A stretch of 64,000 bases of DNA from Larimichthys crocea (lineage: Eukaryota > Chordata > Actinopteri > Sciaenidae), in NCBI RefSeq assembly GCF_000972845.2, contig NC_040029.1:3399811-3463810 (forward strand). The letters run 5' to 3'. The position numbers and the translations under genes were made by a program. This document shows positions 33,575 to 47,412 of this stretch, in pieces. Numbering within the stretch: position 1 is the first letter of the stretch; every line of letters starts with the position of its first letter. The notes under the pieces are model-generated. The model had not been told where the DNA came from and ran no database searches. It was given only the letters and a program-made list of their open reading frames with translations.

Positions 33575-36500
33575 CCCACTGTGCCCCATTAAACACTGAC
33601 CACGCCGCTTTGCAAGCGAGTAAACCGTAGGACCACAAAATACACCGACAGCCAACGGCTTTGGTTTAAATCACACAGAAAGTAAGGGATGCACGCACAG
33701 CTGCATGGAGACATTTCGCAGGTGAAGCACACCTCTACAGTGCTGAGCAGGACTGTGTTAATGCTAAAGTTAAGAAGCCTGTCTAAATAATGCCAAGTCT
33801 TTACTTACAACAGATCCACGCTGACAGCTTCGCTCAATATTACATGGTACTAAGGCAAGCTGGAAGGCAGCGTATGTCATCTTAGAGAGCAGAGCTGAAA
33901 CATGTCGAAATTCTTTCACTAAAGCAGGCATGTTGTACGGTGTGCAAAATATAGAAAATAAATACTAAAATAAAACTATTTAATTACATTTTATTTATGG
34001 CAGAAAAATCACAACAAAAGTTATCTCATGACACTTTCCATAAAGAGAAGTTCAAGATCGTGCTCTTTATAATATTATTTAACGAGACTCAACAATTCCG
34101 ACCATGAGCAAGCACACAGTGGCAAAGAAAAAACTCATGGCCATCCACGAGGACTGGTTGAGTTCAAGGGAGAGGGTGGGGGGAGAGTAAAGGGGTCGAC
34201 ACTTCAATGGAGATATGACTAAAGGTAGTTATAACAATGAAAAAAGGATTTGCAGTGAATGTCATCAGGGATATGAACAACCAGGTTTCTCATATTCCAT
34301 ATCATATCCTCAACATGATTAAAACAGGGATACTAGTCTGTGTGACACAGGAAGAAGGTGAATAAAGCTGAACTAAAGAAAAAATATTAAAATTACTATA
34401 ATTTAATTAATCTGATAGTAAAATACAACAAAAAAACATTCCATCTGGCTGAGATTTATTACTACATTTTAAGGGTTTTATTAAATGTTTTGCTGTCCAG
34501 TGGAACAACACTACTTACTTACGTACATAGCTTGTGAGAACAGAGTCGTGAGCTTCCACCACAAATTAGTGGAATAAAAGTGACTGGACATGGAAAGTTC
34601 AAATAAAATATGATGCAGTTAATCACATTATAACCATCGAAAGCCAATTCTGTAAATCCATGGTTGCTGATAAAAATGCCATTAAAAAGAGACCAAACGG
34701 GAGAATTTTATATCTATGGCCTATAAAAAAAAGGATGCATGGAATCAATCTCTATTTAAAAGAGTTAGTTGACTATATCTGAAGATCGCCTGGTTCTCCA
34801 AAGTGACATTACAAAAAAGGAAGACTTAATCACAACACAGCAGCTACATAAAAATCTGACCATTTTGCCATTTCATCAAAATAAAATGAGCTATTTTAAT
34901 TTTAGTATCCACTTATAGTGTGTGTATTCTTCCTGCCAATAGGAGTAAATAAAACAATTCACTGCAGCTTGAACTTTTCTCTAACTTCCTCCCTTTCAAA
35001 ACAGTGCACTTTTGCAGAAGCAGCCCAAGAAAGACATAGCTCACATCCACAGTCTCCTACTGACAGAATGTTTAATTTGACACCTTAATGCACAGAAGAT
35101 ACGCGTCATTTTGCAAAGTTATTCTTGCAAATGTTGCAGGATTATACTGTTTAGCTTGCATTAATGACTGGATGGAGGTTGCAAAAACGTACACTCCCAG
35201 ATGGACTATCTATAGCTGTGTGCATGCGCACAGCGGCGTGGTGACTTCTGTGCATTGTAGCAAACAACCCCTCTGTTTACATTCTGTTAGGACAGTAAAA
35301 AGCCCTCTGTTTACACACTCCTGCAGAATACTTATTAGCCGGAGCCTACGCTTGTCTACAGACTCTGTCATGCCATACCGTCAGGTCTACTCTGTTTGGA
35401 AGCTTCAAGGGAAATCCTCAGGAAAACTGTTTTATTACTGAGCTCAAGACACCTTAGCTGAAATGTTGTTGTGGCTTCTTCAATAAACTGACACACAATT
35501 GCAGTGATGCAGAGAAAACAACATGTCCGTGTATGAATGCATTTTCTCTTCCTCTTCCTCTTCCAAGTTTTGAAATCTTTTGTATATATAATTTTTGCAA
35601 ACTAATTCATCACTATAAGACAGTTATGAATGGTGCGTCTTGCTCAAGGGCACCTCAGTGATGCTAATTAGGGAGGAAGAAGTGCTGCTTTTTCACTTTC
35701 CCCGCCCAGGTTTACCCCGACTGTAAGCTGCTCCATGGACCGCAGTCTTGAAATGAAAACTTTTCACTGAAAAAATGTTTTCCCTTATGCTGCCTTAGCT
35801 TATTAAATACTTGTTTGCCTCCTCATCTCTTTCCTTTGTCACTGAAAAATGAAACCACATGAGCTCCGTGCACTGACTTTTGTTTTCCGACCACATTATC
35901 TGTCTCCAACAACAACGAGTTATCTCGTACAGCACACGCTCCCTCCTAAATCATTGGTCTTCCAACCTCCAACATCTGAGACTTCAATAACAGAGCCATC
36001 AGTCGCACAGTAGCACATGACCCTTAGCCTATTTTTCACGTGGACACAGATGCAGCACACTAAAATGAAACAGTTTTGTTCCATCTGCCACAGCAAATCT
36101 ATATTCGTGAGCCAGCTAATCACAAAAATGTATTACACATGTTGGGGTTTCTTTGTTTTTATCTGCACAGGAGAGTACTTAGATGTTTATGTTTTTAAGC
36201 TCAATATATTCATATAGATATCTACAGTTGCTCTTTATGTTTTTGGTTTTGAAAATGCTTTAAAAACAGCACCATGCACGCTGCTGCAATCAAAGAAATC
36301 CAAAGCTAGACAGGCCTGCTGTGCGACGCCTATAGTTGTGATTGCTGTGCATAGATTGGACAAGTGCTGTTCAACAGTCAGTTCATACTTCTGTTTTGAA
36401 TGTCTGCATGCGAGGTCCTATCTCTCCCACATGCTCTCATCACAGTTTCATGGTTTCCAGCTGTGATTTGAATATGATCTGCGGTCAGCTGCAGGTTAGC

Positions 36501-38424
36501 GAGTACAGTCAAAAGAACGTATGGAGCCTCTCATACATCATGTAGAGAAGAAACATCAAATGGAATATCAGTATTGCGAAAGGACAAGGCATGGGACTGT
36601 CAGCAAATTTACAATATTCTTTACAAGAAAGGCATTCGAAGAATTTCCAGTGGAAAAAAAAAAAAACGAACATCAGCATTTCTGCAATGTAACTGCCGAA
36701 AAAGGCATAATAAAAGCTTTTGGGGGAATTATGTGATGTGATAGTAGAACAAAGCACTGAAGTATTTGGGATTCCACACTGGGGCCCTTTGAAGAGGACA
36801 CTGCTGAATTGATAACGACAGTGGATTTGCGGCGGAGGTCCCCAGTGGCGCTGTGGCCGGGGATCTGTCCACTCTGTCCTCATTAAAACAGCCCCATGCC
36901 TCATGTGTTTATGAGGGATGAAGGATAAAGTAGAGAGAGAGGGAGACAGAGAGAGAGAGAGAAAAAGAAAGAGCAAAAGAAGAGGAAGCGAAACGCAGCA
37001 CTTTCGAAGTTTGTCATGATGTAAATTAATGATAGGTATTTTTAGCCGGGGATCTAATCATCATGCGTGTGGAGATGGAGCTCCAGCGAGTGAAACAGGA
37101 AAAAGAAACGAGGTAATAAATGAGAAAACGGCTAATTTTCTTGAACAGCATGAGGTGGATGTGTAGGTTTGCAGTTGCTTTTGAGCATCTCAGCAGAAAA
37201 TTAGTTTGGCTGTGTGTTGACGCTACAGCGGGAGTCCAGGAAAACATATAATTTATAAAGGCCATCAATGTGCCTCGGGTAGAGAGCGCTCATCAGTCAC
37301 CTTTTTCCCCCCCTCTTTGTGATCAGAAACAAAGATACAGTGCCAGTTTCTCATTAGATATAAACAGGATGCTTGCTCAGTATTCCCAGTGGGTGATATA
37401 GTTAAACAGACATTGTGATTGTTGGCATCTTCAGTTAAAGAGGAATATTTGATTTAGCTCTCATGTATGGGGAAAAAAACGCAAGCCCGTTTTTAACATT
37501 GTGCAAAGCTGTGCAACTCATTTCCACTGAGCTCTTTAATAATTTGATGCCACTCCCTGTTATCCCTCTCCTAATCATACCAAGTACTCTTGTTCCTCGA
37601 ATATTCATGAACGGAGGTTCAGCTCTTAGAAAGCTGAACGAGGTCACATTATGCAGCCCTGTGGACGTCTCCTCCAAAGACAAAAGACTGCATGGCACAA
37701 ATATGCAACTCATAAACAAGGTTAAGCAGGGTTAACAATCACTGCATTATGCACGTTCTCCATCGTCCTCATTCATAATGCTTTGCTTATTAAGGCATTA
37801 AAATCAGTCTTTATCTTCGAGGGACACATGCAAGCATTAAAAACGTATTAGTAACTTGTCCGCCTGGTACAAGTTGTGGGTACAATTACCGGCACCTGTT
37901 GGAAAAACAATATTTCTCCAGCTGCCTCCCGAACAACAAACTTAAATTAAATCATCAAAGAAGACAAGGCCTAATAACCAGAGTGAAATCATGGGAAGAG
38001 AGGAGGAGAAGGAGTGAATAATTAAACTTCCTTTTTAATCTTTAATCTCGGTGATTAATGTCAGTGGAAAAACCTATTTGCCCTTACACCTGAGGGGAAT
38101 ACTTATGAGCTTTCAGCTTGTAGTTATGATTACATTTGCGGCCATGGCGCTAATGTTAACCTGTGCAAAGCTCAGGGCGCCGAGGTAGTCAGGAGGGATA
38201 GGAGTTTGATTTTGAACCCTGCTGAACAGCGAGCAAGACTCCTGCCAGTTTCAGCTGCCTGTCTGCAGACGAAACAGACCTTTAACCTTTGCTGAGTGAA
38301 AAGAGATCAGTTAAGTTTTATATTATCAGTCATCACGGCATGAAATAAAGCCGCCCAGCGTGTTTTTTTGTGACTCAACTGTCAGTTTTTGACCTTATCG
38401 ACCATTTGTCGGCATCTTTCTTAC

Positions 38425-38562
38425 CTGCTGTCGTCGTGAGAACATCTGTGGTGTTCCTGAGCCCCATGAAATCAAACTGGTAAAGCCTCCAGTATTTCTG
38501 ATCCGAAGTCGCCACCGAGTTTTGCGCCCACTTGTACACGATCTCATCTCGTGGGTAGCCGT
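38425..38562 (-). CDS. gabrg3: gabrg3 exon: loop F/C region of ligand-binding domain
   Basis: 138 bp, the family-standard length, bounded by acceptor GGTTTCCAG (38563) and donor GCAG/GTAAGA (38424). The first two bases complete a Tyr codon begun in the previous exon. The peptide runs [16 protein letters not shown], then [20 protein letters not shown] and ends [22 protein letters not shown] is the gamma-3 form as recalled (gamma-1 has YQFAFVGLRNST). NTT is a possible N-glycosylation site. This segment carries loop F and leads to loop C of the extracellular domain. Confidence 0.96.
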
Positions 38563-41500
38563 CTGGAAACCACACATAGAGGGAGTTTAGTGTGTGAACA
38601 AAAGAGATAAAAGTTAAAGAGAAAGAAAGCAGGAAAGATTAATGCAGCAATGCAGTTTTCATTGTATGCATGATTTATACCTGATTTTGAAATAATTTAT
38701 ACTAATTTATACAGTGAGGTTTCATTGGCAATTCAGTGGACTGCAGACCAACTAAGCAATTACCGTAAACTTGTTTGCTTGGGACCTGTTGTAGTGCATC
38801 CGTGGTGAACAAATATCCCCTCCCCCGTGTAATTCAATACAGTTTTAAAATCTTAATTTCAGTGGAATCATTTCACCTGTTTCTACAAATACAGGTCAAT
38901 TGGTCTCAAGGAGGCTCTTGAATCAAATGAAACTATAATGGTCGGACTGCTTTATTGCATAAAATTGTGATGTCGGGTGGAAAAAGGTCTACTTGAAAAA
39001 TAAGTGGATTGATTTTTTTTATATAGATGGATATATTATACACACTGGGTCATGCATCCTTTATATACTTCTATCACAAGCTTATTGTTACACAAGTGAC
39101 ACGTGCAAGTGCTTTTGGAGCTACTTTGTAGTGTACTGATCCGAGACATGTTTAGCATTAAAACAGACCTTTGCTGGGTGTAGCAGTTAAACACAAACCC
39201 AAGAAAAGCACACAGCATGTTCTGAAAGCTAATATATCAACAACAATGGTCTCCATGTAAAAAAAAAAAGAAAAGAAGCGGAGCTCATTTGACAAGTTGA
39301 AGCAGTTTTACATAAAAAAATGAGTGACAGAAATAATGAGCGAGTGGGGCGTCTTGTTGTGCCCTGTAGTGGAATCCAGACTAATTATGTAAATAGTCTC
39401 ATTTAGAGGATAGCCATCTATAACCAAGAGGAGCAATCAACATGATGCACGAGAGGTAGTTTTTTCAAAACACTAATATAGATGGCTAACATTATTGCCA
39501 TCATATTTCTCTTGGTGTTTGTACAATTATCTTTACTGCAAACAGTATTACCATTGTGTTGCCGAGTGTCTTCTAGCCACAAAATGTCCACCATATTTCA
39601 TGCCTTTAAAAAGGCCCCTGAAGCAACATGTTCTCAGTGTTGTAAATTACAGCCTTCTGTGGCCTTGACTCTAATATTCTCCATGTCTATCCTCAGAGCA
39701 AAGACAACGTTGGATGTCCACGTCTGCTGTAATGCTGTAAACACAGTCTAATTATATGTCAGGACATCAGCCAGCAAAAACAATATCATGTGATTAGAGG
39801 ATTTAAAATCAAACAGAACATTGAAAATATAAACTATAATCATTCTACAGATATTGGGTATATTTTTGACACAAGATGATTTTCAGCCTTTTCGACAACC
39901 CATGTGGCTAATGTGGAGTGATCTATAAATCTATGGGAGCATGAACTCTAAAGCTCATTTCATTGTCATACTCCCAGGTTGTCAAATAACGACACTTTGG
40001 ATGATGGTAAATGAACAACATTTCAAATCAAACCACACAACAGGTGGCACTTGTACTCCCAGGTCATGAAATCCAGATTTTCTGTCACCAACACTACTCA
40101 ACAATCAAACATTCTTTAAGCCACCAACAAAGAAGTGCCGTATTTGAGGACCTGGAAATGTCAGCAATTGCTTATCTTTCTTCAGAATGACTAACCCCAC
40201 CCCTTTCAATGTGGAAACTGTACTTATCTACCGATGGTATGCATGCATGAGTCCAACAGGACTTCCCCTACTTCCTCCTGTTGCTGGAAATAGTGTGCTT
40301 AGTGAAGATAACTTAGAAAGTGAGAGGAAAGAAAAGAGCCGACTCTAAGCACAGTTTTTTTTTTTTTCCATCTAGTGCAGAGCAGCGATCTTTTCAACAG
40401 TCATACCTGAATAGAAGGTCAGTAACAGTTTATTTCTGGTGTCAGCTGCTATGGGAATATATTAAAACTGGAAGAATTAAGCATTATTTCCCTTGTTCTT
40501 TACACTGACACTCTAAAGTTGGAACACAAGTCCATTTTTTTCAGAGTGAAAACATAAAATTGTGAAGAACACAAAATCAAAGTTGAACCCCTGTGGCGGG
40601 GTCTCAAATAATGCAGTAAGGCTCGTGACAGTAATGATGGAAGCCCTAGGTAGGGAATGAGTGATTGAGAACTGCTGATTACATCTTTAAATGTATGACT
40701 TGCCTTTTTACAGCATCGAAATGTGGTTAATTCTGTATATTTCACTGAGTGATCATTTTGCAACAAATGCAACAGTCTTTTTGGTTTGGATTTTCAACAT
40801 ATACGGTTTTAGTTCATAGGTCTTTCATACATGCATATACGAACTTAATTTTATTTTTTTTAGCCATGTTAGCAGCAGGATTCAAAGGACCAGTCCATCC
40901 ATCTCAACAACTAAATTCCTGAAATTTTGTACTGACATTCATGGTCCAAAAAAAGATAAATTCCTGACTTAACTTGATTTAATTTTGGAGTGGATAGATA
41001 TACAGTATATGTAGTATGCATCTGTAAATTTTAAAATCTACAGGTTAGAACATAAATTATTTCATGATAGAAACTTCGATCATGTAGCTGTCGGCTGATT
41101 GACAGGAAAACAAAGGAAATGGACTGATTTTTTTCCCCCTTGCACATGGAAAATTACCTCCTAGCTATCAATCATAACCAACTTTTTGTGACACAAAGAG
41201 CATTGCTCATACGTAATGGTGGTTACGGTGGTGGATATATAGCTCATGCCTGTGACGCATGGCTCCAAAGTGCTAGTAATTACTGTTAAAGCTTTTCATA
41301 TGAAGTATACCCATTTAATGGTGAAAAAAAGTGAAAGATAAAGTAGCTTAAAAGCTCCTTTGTTGCAAGAACCAAGATTTAATTCAAAACATGTTTTCAT
41401 AATCTAATAATGTCTAATATAAAAAAAAAGTTAATAAAATCTAAATTGTTTAATCATGTTTATCATGTTCCATCTCAATAAATGAAACTGATTGCAGCCA

Positions 41501-44489
41501 TAATGGCGAGGCTTCTAATTTGCTTTGTGAGGAAGAGGGTCGTACATGAGGCTTCTACAGTATCAGAACTCATTAACGGGTACACGGCTTGAGTGCTAAG
41601 AGAGGTTGATAGCAGGGGATGTAACAGCACATAAGAAAGCATTATGTGTTTGGACACTGGAGAAAAGAGTGCCAAATGCGGCTGCAATATCATATATCCT
41701 TGTGTACGACTGAGAAAGATTAGGCAGAACAGCCACAGATGACCTGAGAAACACTTAACACGCTGCTTATGTGCTTCGCTTTGACATCTTTGATATAATT
41801 TGAAGATTGACTGAAACGTTCACTTCTGAATGGATGAGTAGCTCATGAGTCTTACAGAAATCTCAAGAGCAGCTTTTCCAATTTTCCAAAAGAGTTGACT
41901 CATACGTGCAGATGTGGACGTCTGTGCTGCTGTCTCCAAAAATAAGACATGTTCATACATGCAACGTAAAACGCTCTGGACGTTTTAAAAACAGCCGAAG
42001 AACAGATGTCATGAAAGGTTTTGTTATTTTTTAACGGATAATCTCTGATCCGCTCCGAGAGGCAATTTTTACTCAGGCATGCAGGCCATTTTGATCCGGC
42101 TTTCAATAACATCTCAAGATGTAATTTCCGTTGCTCCTCAATTATCGTGTGCTCTTGCTCTGATCAGAAAGTCCTTAATAAAGAAGAGTTGTATGAGTTT
42201 TAAAAATGGAGGGGAATTAGTATTTGCACTTCAAAATGTATTTCAAAGACAGCCTCAGCTAGAAAAAAAAAGACGTTTGCTGCCATCTTTGAATTCATTA
42301 CTAATGAATAAAACAATTACATTTGCCGAGAGACCAAATATAAAAACATACATCATGAAATGATGCCGCTATTTTCAATCAAAATATGGTTGAGCAATCA
42401 GCTTCAGCAAAAAAACAACAACAAAGCGCTTTGAAGACCTTAATAACGACAGCGACAAGACCTTCAGCTCTCATCTACTGCTGCGAATGTCCATTCAAAT
42501 GGTCGCGGACTGAGACCGGAGGAAAAAAAAAAGAAGGGGGTTATTACTGCAAATCCTTTCACTGAGAGCAGAGACATAATGAAACCCCATTTGTGGTCAA
42601 TAGCATTTTCACTATGTACAGTACTATGACATCCGGTCTCATCCCACAATGAACAAATTGTTTATATGCTCAAAAATAGACGCTGAAAGCAGGTTTAATA
42701 ATGGCCTGTGACAAATACCGCCATCTGTAGTTGCATCAGGTAATGATTATTACCCAAATTAAATCACATCTCGCAGTGGAAGATGTCTGGTACGACAGAA
42801 TGACCCGTCACAGAAAATCAAATGTGATTTCTGTGCTTTTTAGGTGGTGGGTAACTTAATAAGCCACTGGCTAATGGACCAATAAATGCTTGGCGGACTC
42901 TAATTTCATGCCAGCATAAAGCCATTGGTGGTGCTAATGCAGCCATAGCCATGATGTAATTTTCTTCAATTTTTTGGGCTCCGGAGCGTTTAAATGTGCA
43001 AGAACATAGAAAAAGTTAATACTCACGGTTATTTTCCAGAACATTATGGCTTCAGTTATCCAGTTTTATTTGGAATATGTTGCCAATTTTGGGTTTACTG
43101 TAGATTTGAAAAAGTGAAATTAATGTGTTTGCAACAATTTTTAAACATTAAAAAAAGACAATTTTTTAAAACATAACACTTTTCAAACTTTTATGTAACT
43201 GTTCATTTAGACAGCTAAATTTGCTATTTAAAGATTAGATGCTAGTTTAAGCTGGTTCTGATAAAATAGAGGTCCCTGCCAGTGTTTGATTTGTTCCCGT
43301 TTCATCAGTTAATCTCGTCTGAGTTAATGTAACTCCCTCTTTACGTGTCTTAGCAAGACATCCCTATATTGTTTTGAAATGGTCAAAAATGCTGCCTCTG
43401 AACTGTTAAACAGATCTTATAAGAGGTATCAGCAATTGTTGTGCAAAGGCCCACTGCAGCCTTATGTCAACAGCAGGTCTCTAAGGTCCACTGGTCAGGA
43501 TTTGTTGGTTGTTATGGCACTTGGTGATGTCTGATCTAGAAAGGTGTCAAAATGTTTTTATCGCTTACTTGTAAACCATGATTAATGTCCTTCCACCACA
43601 GATGTTGACAGAGCCGAAAATCCTACAAAGGATTCTTTGGCGATGATAACCTGCTGATAAATTCATTGTGATGTAACTTGAATTTAAGATTTCAAATCCA
43701 CTTTAAAGTAATACTGTGATTCTGTTTTAAATGAGATTTTAAAACCAACATGTAAACTGGTTTTAATACATTATATTTTCAAAATAAATAATAAAAGTTT
43801 TTATCGGGGAAAAAAAACAAAAACATTTGGTCTCTTGCAATATGTATAGGAGGATGGAGGATGTATAGGAGGAAGGAAAGAAAATGTATTCTGTGCTGCA
43901 GCTATTTTGATTGACTGACCATTGCAGCAGACTGAATTGTGACATAGGTGGCACCGTCAAACTTCAGGCTCTACAACCAATATTTTCTCACTTTTAGTCT
44001 TCCCCTTGCAAGAAGAATACACAATTGGAGTTCTCTGACTAAGATTTGAAGCTCTGATGCCAAAGTTCATAGCCCTGACCATAATTTGTGACAGGCTTAG
44101 TAAATGCCCCCCCCCCCCCATAGACTAGCTTCAATTCCCTAATTATTGATTCCCACTGTATTTGGCATTCTTTGATAGACGGCTGGATCTACCAGGAGAC
44201 AGAAAACCTTTTAGGGCAAAAGGGCTAAGATTATCTCGAGGGGGGTAGCAGCTGAGGTTGCGTACATCAGGCCGGTTTTGGCATAAAACGATGCTTTCAT
44301 TTGCACCTTCACCATCTCTTTGTGCGAATGTAACTTAATATCTGTCAGCAGCGATGACTTTGTCGGAGCTCCGCTTTAAAACTTTTACTCCGGCAGGTGT
44401 TGCATGTACAGCCATCACTCTGCATGACTATGAGCATATTCGCCCACTTTTGTGCATCTGTGTGTGTGCATGCTTTTGCCAATATTCAC
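38563..44489 (-). other. gabrg3: gabrg3 intron (5927 bp)
   Basis: Mostly AT-rich, unique-looking sequence. It includes repeat Y copy 2 (40886-40960), a CCCCCCCCCC run near 44108-44119 and several poly(A) stretches. No exon, RNA gene or intact mobile element recognised. The donor at its minus-strand start is T/GTGAAT, weaker than the others. Confidence 0.75.
40886..40960 (+). repeat. interspersed repeat family Y, copy 2 (partial)
   Basis: GGACCAGTCCATCCATCTCA, ACAACTAAATTCCTGAAATTT and TACTGACATTCATGG match the order of motifs in copy 1 (31829-31945) with internal deletion. Same orientation as copy 1. Confidence 0.5.
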
Positions 44490-44572
44490 AGCTGGAGAAG
44501 ATGAGAGGACAGGAGTGTTCGTCCATTGGGAAATTATGGAGCTGCAGCTGGCATTCTGCGTTGATGGTCATC
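44490..44572 (-). CDS. gabrg3: gabrg3 exon: Cys-loop
   Basis: 83 bp, the family-standard size, with acceptor CTCTCCAG (44573) and donor T/GTGAAT (44489). Phase is 1 nt in and 1 nt out. It encodes [20 protein letters not shown] then CPLIFSS. The two cysteines flank 13 residues including FPMD, the defining Cys-loop of pentameric ligand-gated channels that contacts the M2-M3 linker during gating. IFSS and CQLQLHNF match gamma-3. The Met at the first full codon replaces the Leu usual in the family, a conservative change. Confidence 0.97.
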
Positions 44573-46862
44573 CTGGAGAGGCAGAGAAACACACAGATAC
44601 AGAAATACTTAGACAAAGACATTCGAGGCATTAAAAATGCACGGATTCCTTCATTTTCTCGGTCCATGAAGCACATGGTGTGAATGCACGGTATTCATCA
44701 CTGCTTAGCTCACATCATGCACTTTTTGCACTACACGTGAAGCGCTGGCTTCGAACCAGATGGCGTAGGATCACACTCGGTTGCCTGGTTGATGTGTGAA
44801 ATCCCTCAATATGACAGAACTGTTTAATCATCAGCGTCCCGACATGTTTTTTTTTTCTTCACAAGGACGGCATTAACTTATAGGTCAAAGCCCAAAGGCA
44901 TGTGAGCGTCTAAAAACAGAAACACTTAGCTATGACCACTGGATATGTCAATACACCAGATGTTTTGGGAAAGCACCAGTGATCCCCAAGACACGGGAGA
45001 TTAGATTTTTCACGTAAAATATAAAACCAAATCCGGCTCAGTTAATATTCTCCACGTGTTGCTTCAATACATCATCCTGAAATTAATTTTCACTGGATAC
45101 GATAATGTCTGTAAAAATGAAACCATCATGAAAATAGTCCAGTTGTTCTGTGTTGTTGACTTAGAGCACAAAAGAGTAGCCTCATTTAAAGCAGGAAGAG
45201 GGCTTTGCTTGTAGGTGATGCTCCAGCATTCTCGTGCACGCTCGCAGCAATCAGGTGTCAGAAAGTCCAATTTTGAGCAAGGTGAGGAGAGCAGGCGTCA
45301 AACAAACGGTGCGGAGACGTGAACGTGAGAGATGTATCCGTCAATGCAAAGACGCCCCAAACATACGCCTCTTTAAGGCTTACTATCCTTTTAATGAAAC
45401 AATAATTTTCAAATTTATCACTGAGAGACTGCATTAGCAGTAAAATTAACTATTAAAACCCAAACATTTCGTGGGTAGTTTGTGGTCGTGAAGAGGAATC
45501 TTCTCAAAGCCAAATAACACATGAACACAACAACACACTACCTCGCCGTCCAAGACAAATACAATGAATAAAGTCTCTTCATTTTGGCACGCCCTTTATT
45601 GGATCGATTCCACTCTTCACGACCTCGTCTGAATTATCCTGATGCAGTCTAGCTGTGCGTCTGCTTCTCCAAGAGGTCGAAAAGAAGCACACTTGATGGT
45701 ATTTGACCAAGAGCCAGTTGTCAGAGAAGTCCGGCGTTCTAGAGGTAAAGCCAGGCTTTGTAGCAAAAGCTAATATATGCGCCTCTCGATACCTCTCTCT
45801 GCATTTCCTGACGCTTCTTGACTGTTTCTATCATAATAAAGTTAAATGTCCCCAAAAAATGTCTTGCTTTGGGAACAGTAAATAAACAGCAGCAAAGTCA
45901 CAGGCTCTGTTTTCTCCACACCAACCTCCTTCCAAGATTTTGCGGCATTATAACAGCGTCACGCCAGTTCCGCCTTTGCTCATAGCTGACAAGTGATGAT
46001 GGAAAACTGAGAATTTACACAGCCACAAGAAGGCCTTTGAACAGATGCTGTGTTGGGAGACAGATAGAGGCGAGTTCGTGGCTAGCCAATGAGTTTGCGA
46101 GCAAAGCAGGATTCTTGCCAATCCAAAGGATATGTTTATCTGAATACAATACTCTTATGTCATGTTGAGAAAGTTTTAGGTCACTAATCGTTCTCCCTGT
46201 CCATTACAGCATGGCTACACTGTAAAAAATAAAAAATCCACAGCCCTGGAATGAGCCAAATCAAGACACCATCTTCATACTGTTAGTCGTGGGCAGGTTT
46301 ACTATTGGTGTTTTGCCCTGGGAATGCAACTAATGTATAAAACGTATCACTCATATTAATAATCTACCTCAGGGTCTTGTCTATTATGTCACAGTTGGGA
46401 CGAGGTGAGAGAATTTGGTTAAACTGAACCCCGGAGCAGACAGACTCTGAAAGTCTTGCATGTGGGGAAAAAACAGTCACGTCTTCAAGGCTTTATGGAC
46501 AGGAAGTTGGTGCTCGGACGTGTGCAAACCACCTTGCACACCTATGATTAAGCTTAATGAAATCGCATGATGGAAGTTGTGCGATTAAGCAAGACACCTG
46601 CCCTGTCCTCAGTGCTCAATGCCTTTAAAATAGTGTCTGTATTTGTCTCACAGTATTGATTTGAGTGTATATTTCTTTTTCCATCAATAGTTGGCAAACA
46701 TGTCTGTTAAAATGGTTTAATTTTGCTTTCTTACTGTAAATATTAAATTTATGTGTTATTGGCGCTACATGGCCTTGATTCCCCATGCATGCTTCTTTGT
46801 TGCATCTCTACACTGTATTTTGTTTCTTTCATAACGCTGCATTGTGTTTTCAAGGCTTTTAC
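44573..46862 (-). other. gabrg3: gabrg3 intron (2290 bp)
   Basis: Donor AG/GTAAAA, acceptor CTCTCCAG on the minus strand. Contains no recognisable mobile element or exon. ACACTGTAAAAAATAAAAAAT near 46218-46238 resembles the end of a common fish repeat but is too short to assign. Confidence 0.7.
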
Positions 46863-46994
46863 CTCAGTGTGTAAAGTATTGTCCCATTGTTCCTGATCCG
46901 GAGCAGCTGATTGGGCGTTGTTATCCAGTGAGAGTCAGCATTCTTGGAATTCCTAAAGATGGTGTCAGGCAGCCAGATCAAGCCGACCATATTG
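46863..46994 (-). CDS. gabrg3: gabrg3 exon: second half of the split 221-bp exon
   Basis: 132 bp between acceptor CTTCAATCAG (46995) and donor AG/GTAAAA (46862). The first base completes a Ser codon (AG/C). The peptide runs [20 protein letters not shown], then [14 protein letters not shown] and [26 protein letters not shown] and TTPNQLLRI match gamma-3. It forms the beta-strands carrying loop A/E residues. In the recalled GABA-A gene pattern this sequence and the previous exon are one 221-bp exon; here they are separated by a 418-bp intron. RIRNNG has Arg where other gamma subunits have Trp. NGT is a possible N-glycosylation site. Confidence 0.96.
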
Positions 46995-47412
46995 CTGATT
47001 GAAGAAGAGACAGACAAAGACAAAGAGAGAGAAGGTAAGACACGATGGATGTTCAATTCCAGATTTTTCTAAGAGGCACGAAGCAGCTCCACTTCCCCAA
47101 TAAGAGGATAATAAAACACCCGGGCGGCATTGAGAAAACAAAGCACATCAATCAATTTGTTCCATTAATTACAGTCCTCATCCCGTGAGAGAGAAGAATA
47201 TTGTTCTCAAATGAGATATTCACAGTATGAAAATGTTGAAACACAATAGTCTCTACAGTGGAAAGAATGAAAGACTCGCAGCGGTGTCTTGGAGTTACAG
47301 CTCATTTAGAAAACCTAGTTAAATATAACATGCTGTAATTATCAATATACAGGTACTGACGACATAAAGCTGTGTGTGTATTCTCAGTGCACCCTCGGTT
47401 AATCCATTATAC
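46995..47412 (-). other. gabrg3: gabrg3 extra intron (418 bp)
   Basis: The intron starts AG/GTATAA and ends CTTCAATCAG after a long pyrimidine tract (TTCTCTCTCTTTGTCTTTGTC). It interrupts the codon for the Ser in LN-S-NM. It shows no transposon termini by eye. The combined length of the flanking exons (227 bp) equals the classical 221 bp plus two codons, as expected if the intron was inserted into an ancestral single exon. Confidence 0.85.

Larger units (their letters stand above)
31728..38424 (-). other. gabrg3: gabrg3 intron (6697 bp)
   Basis: Holds one copy of a three-member interspersed repeat (31829-31945), a 34-base poly(A) (33538-33571), a fragment reading TTGCTCAAGGGCACCTCAGTG at 35642-35662 typical of teleost repeats, and a (GA)n run near 36934-36965. 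Short ORFs on both strands are unsupported. No nested gene recognised. Confidence 0.75.

Noticed and set aside
36521..36976. Overlapping ORFs on both strands near a (GA)n run
   Set aside because: Low-complexity Ser/Leu and Phe translations, no domain and no splice signals.
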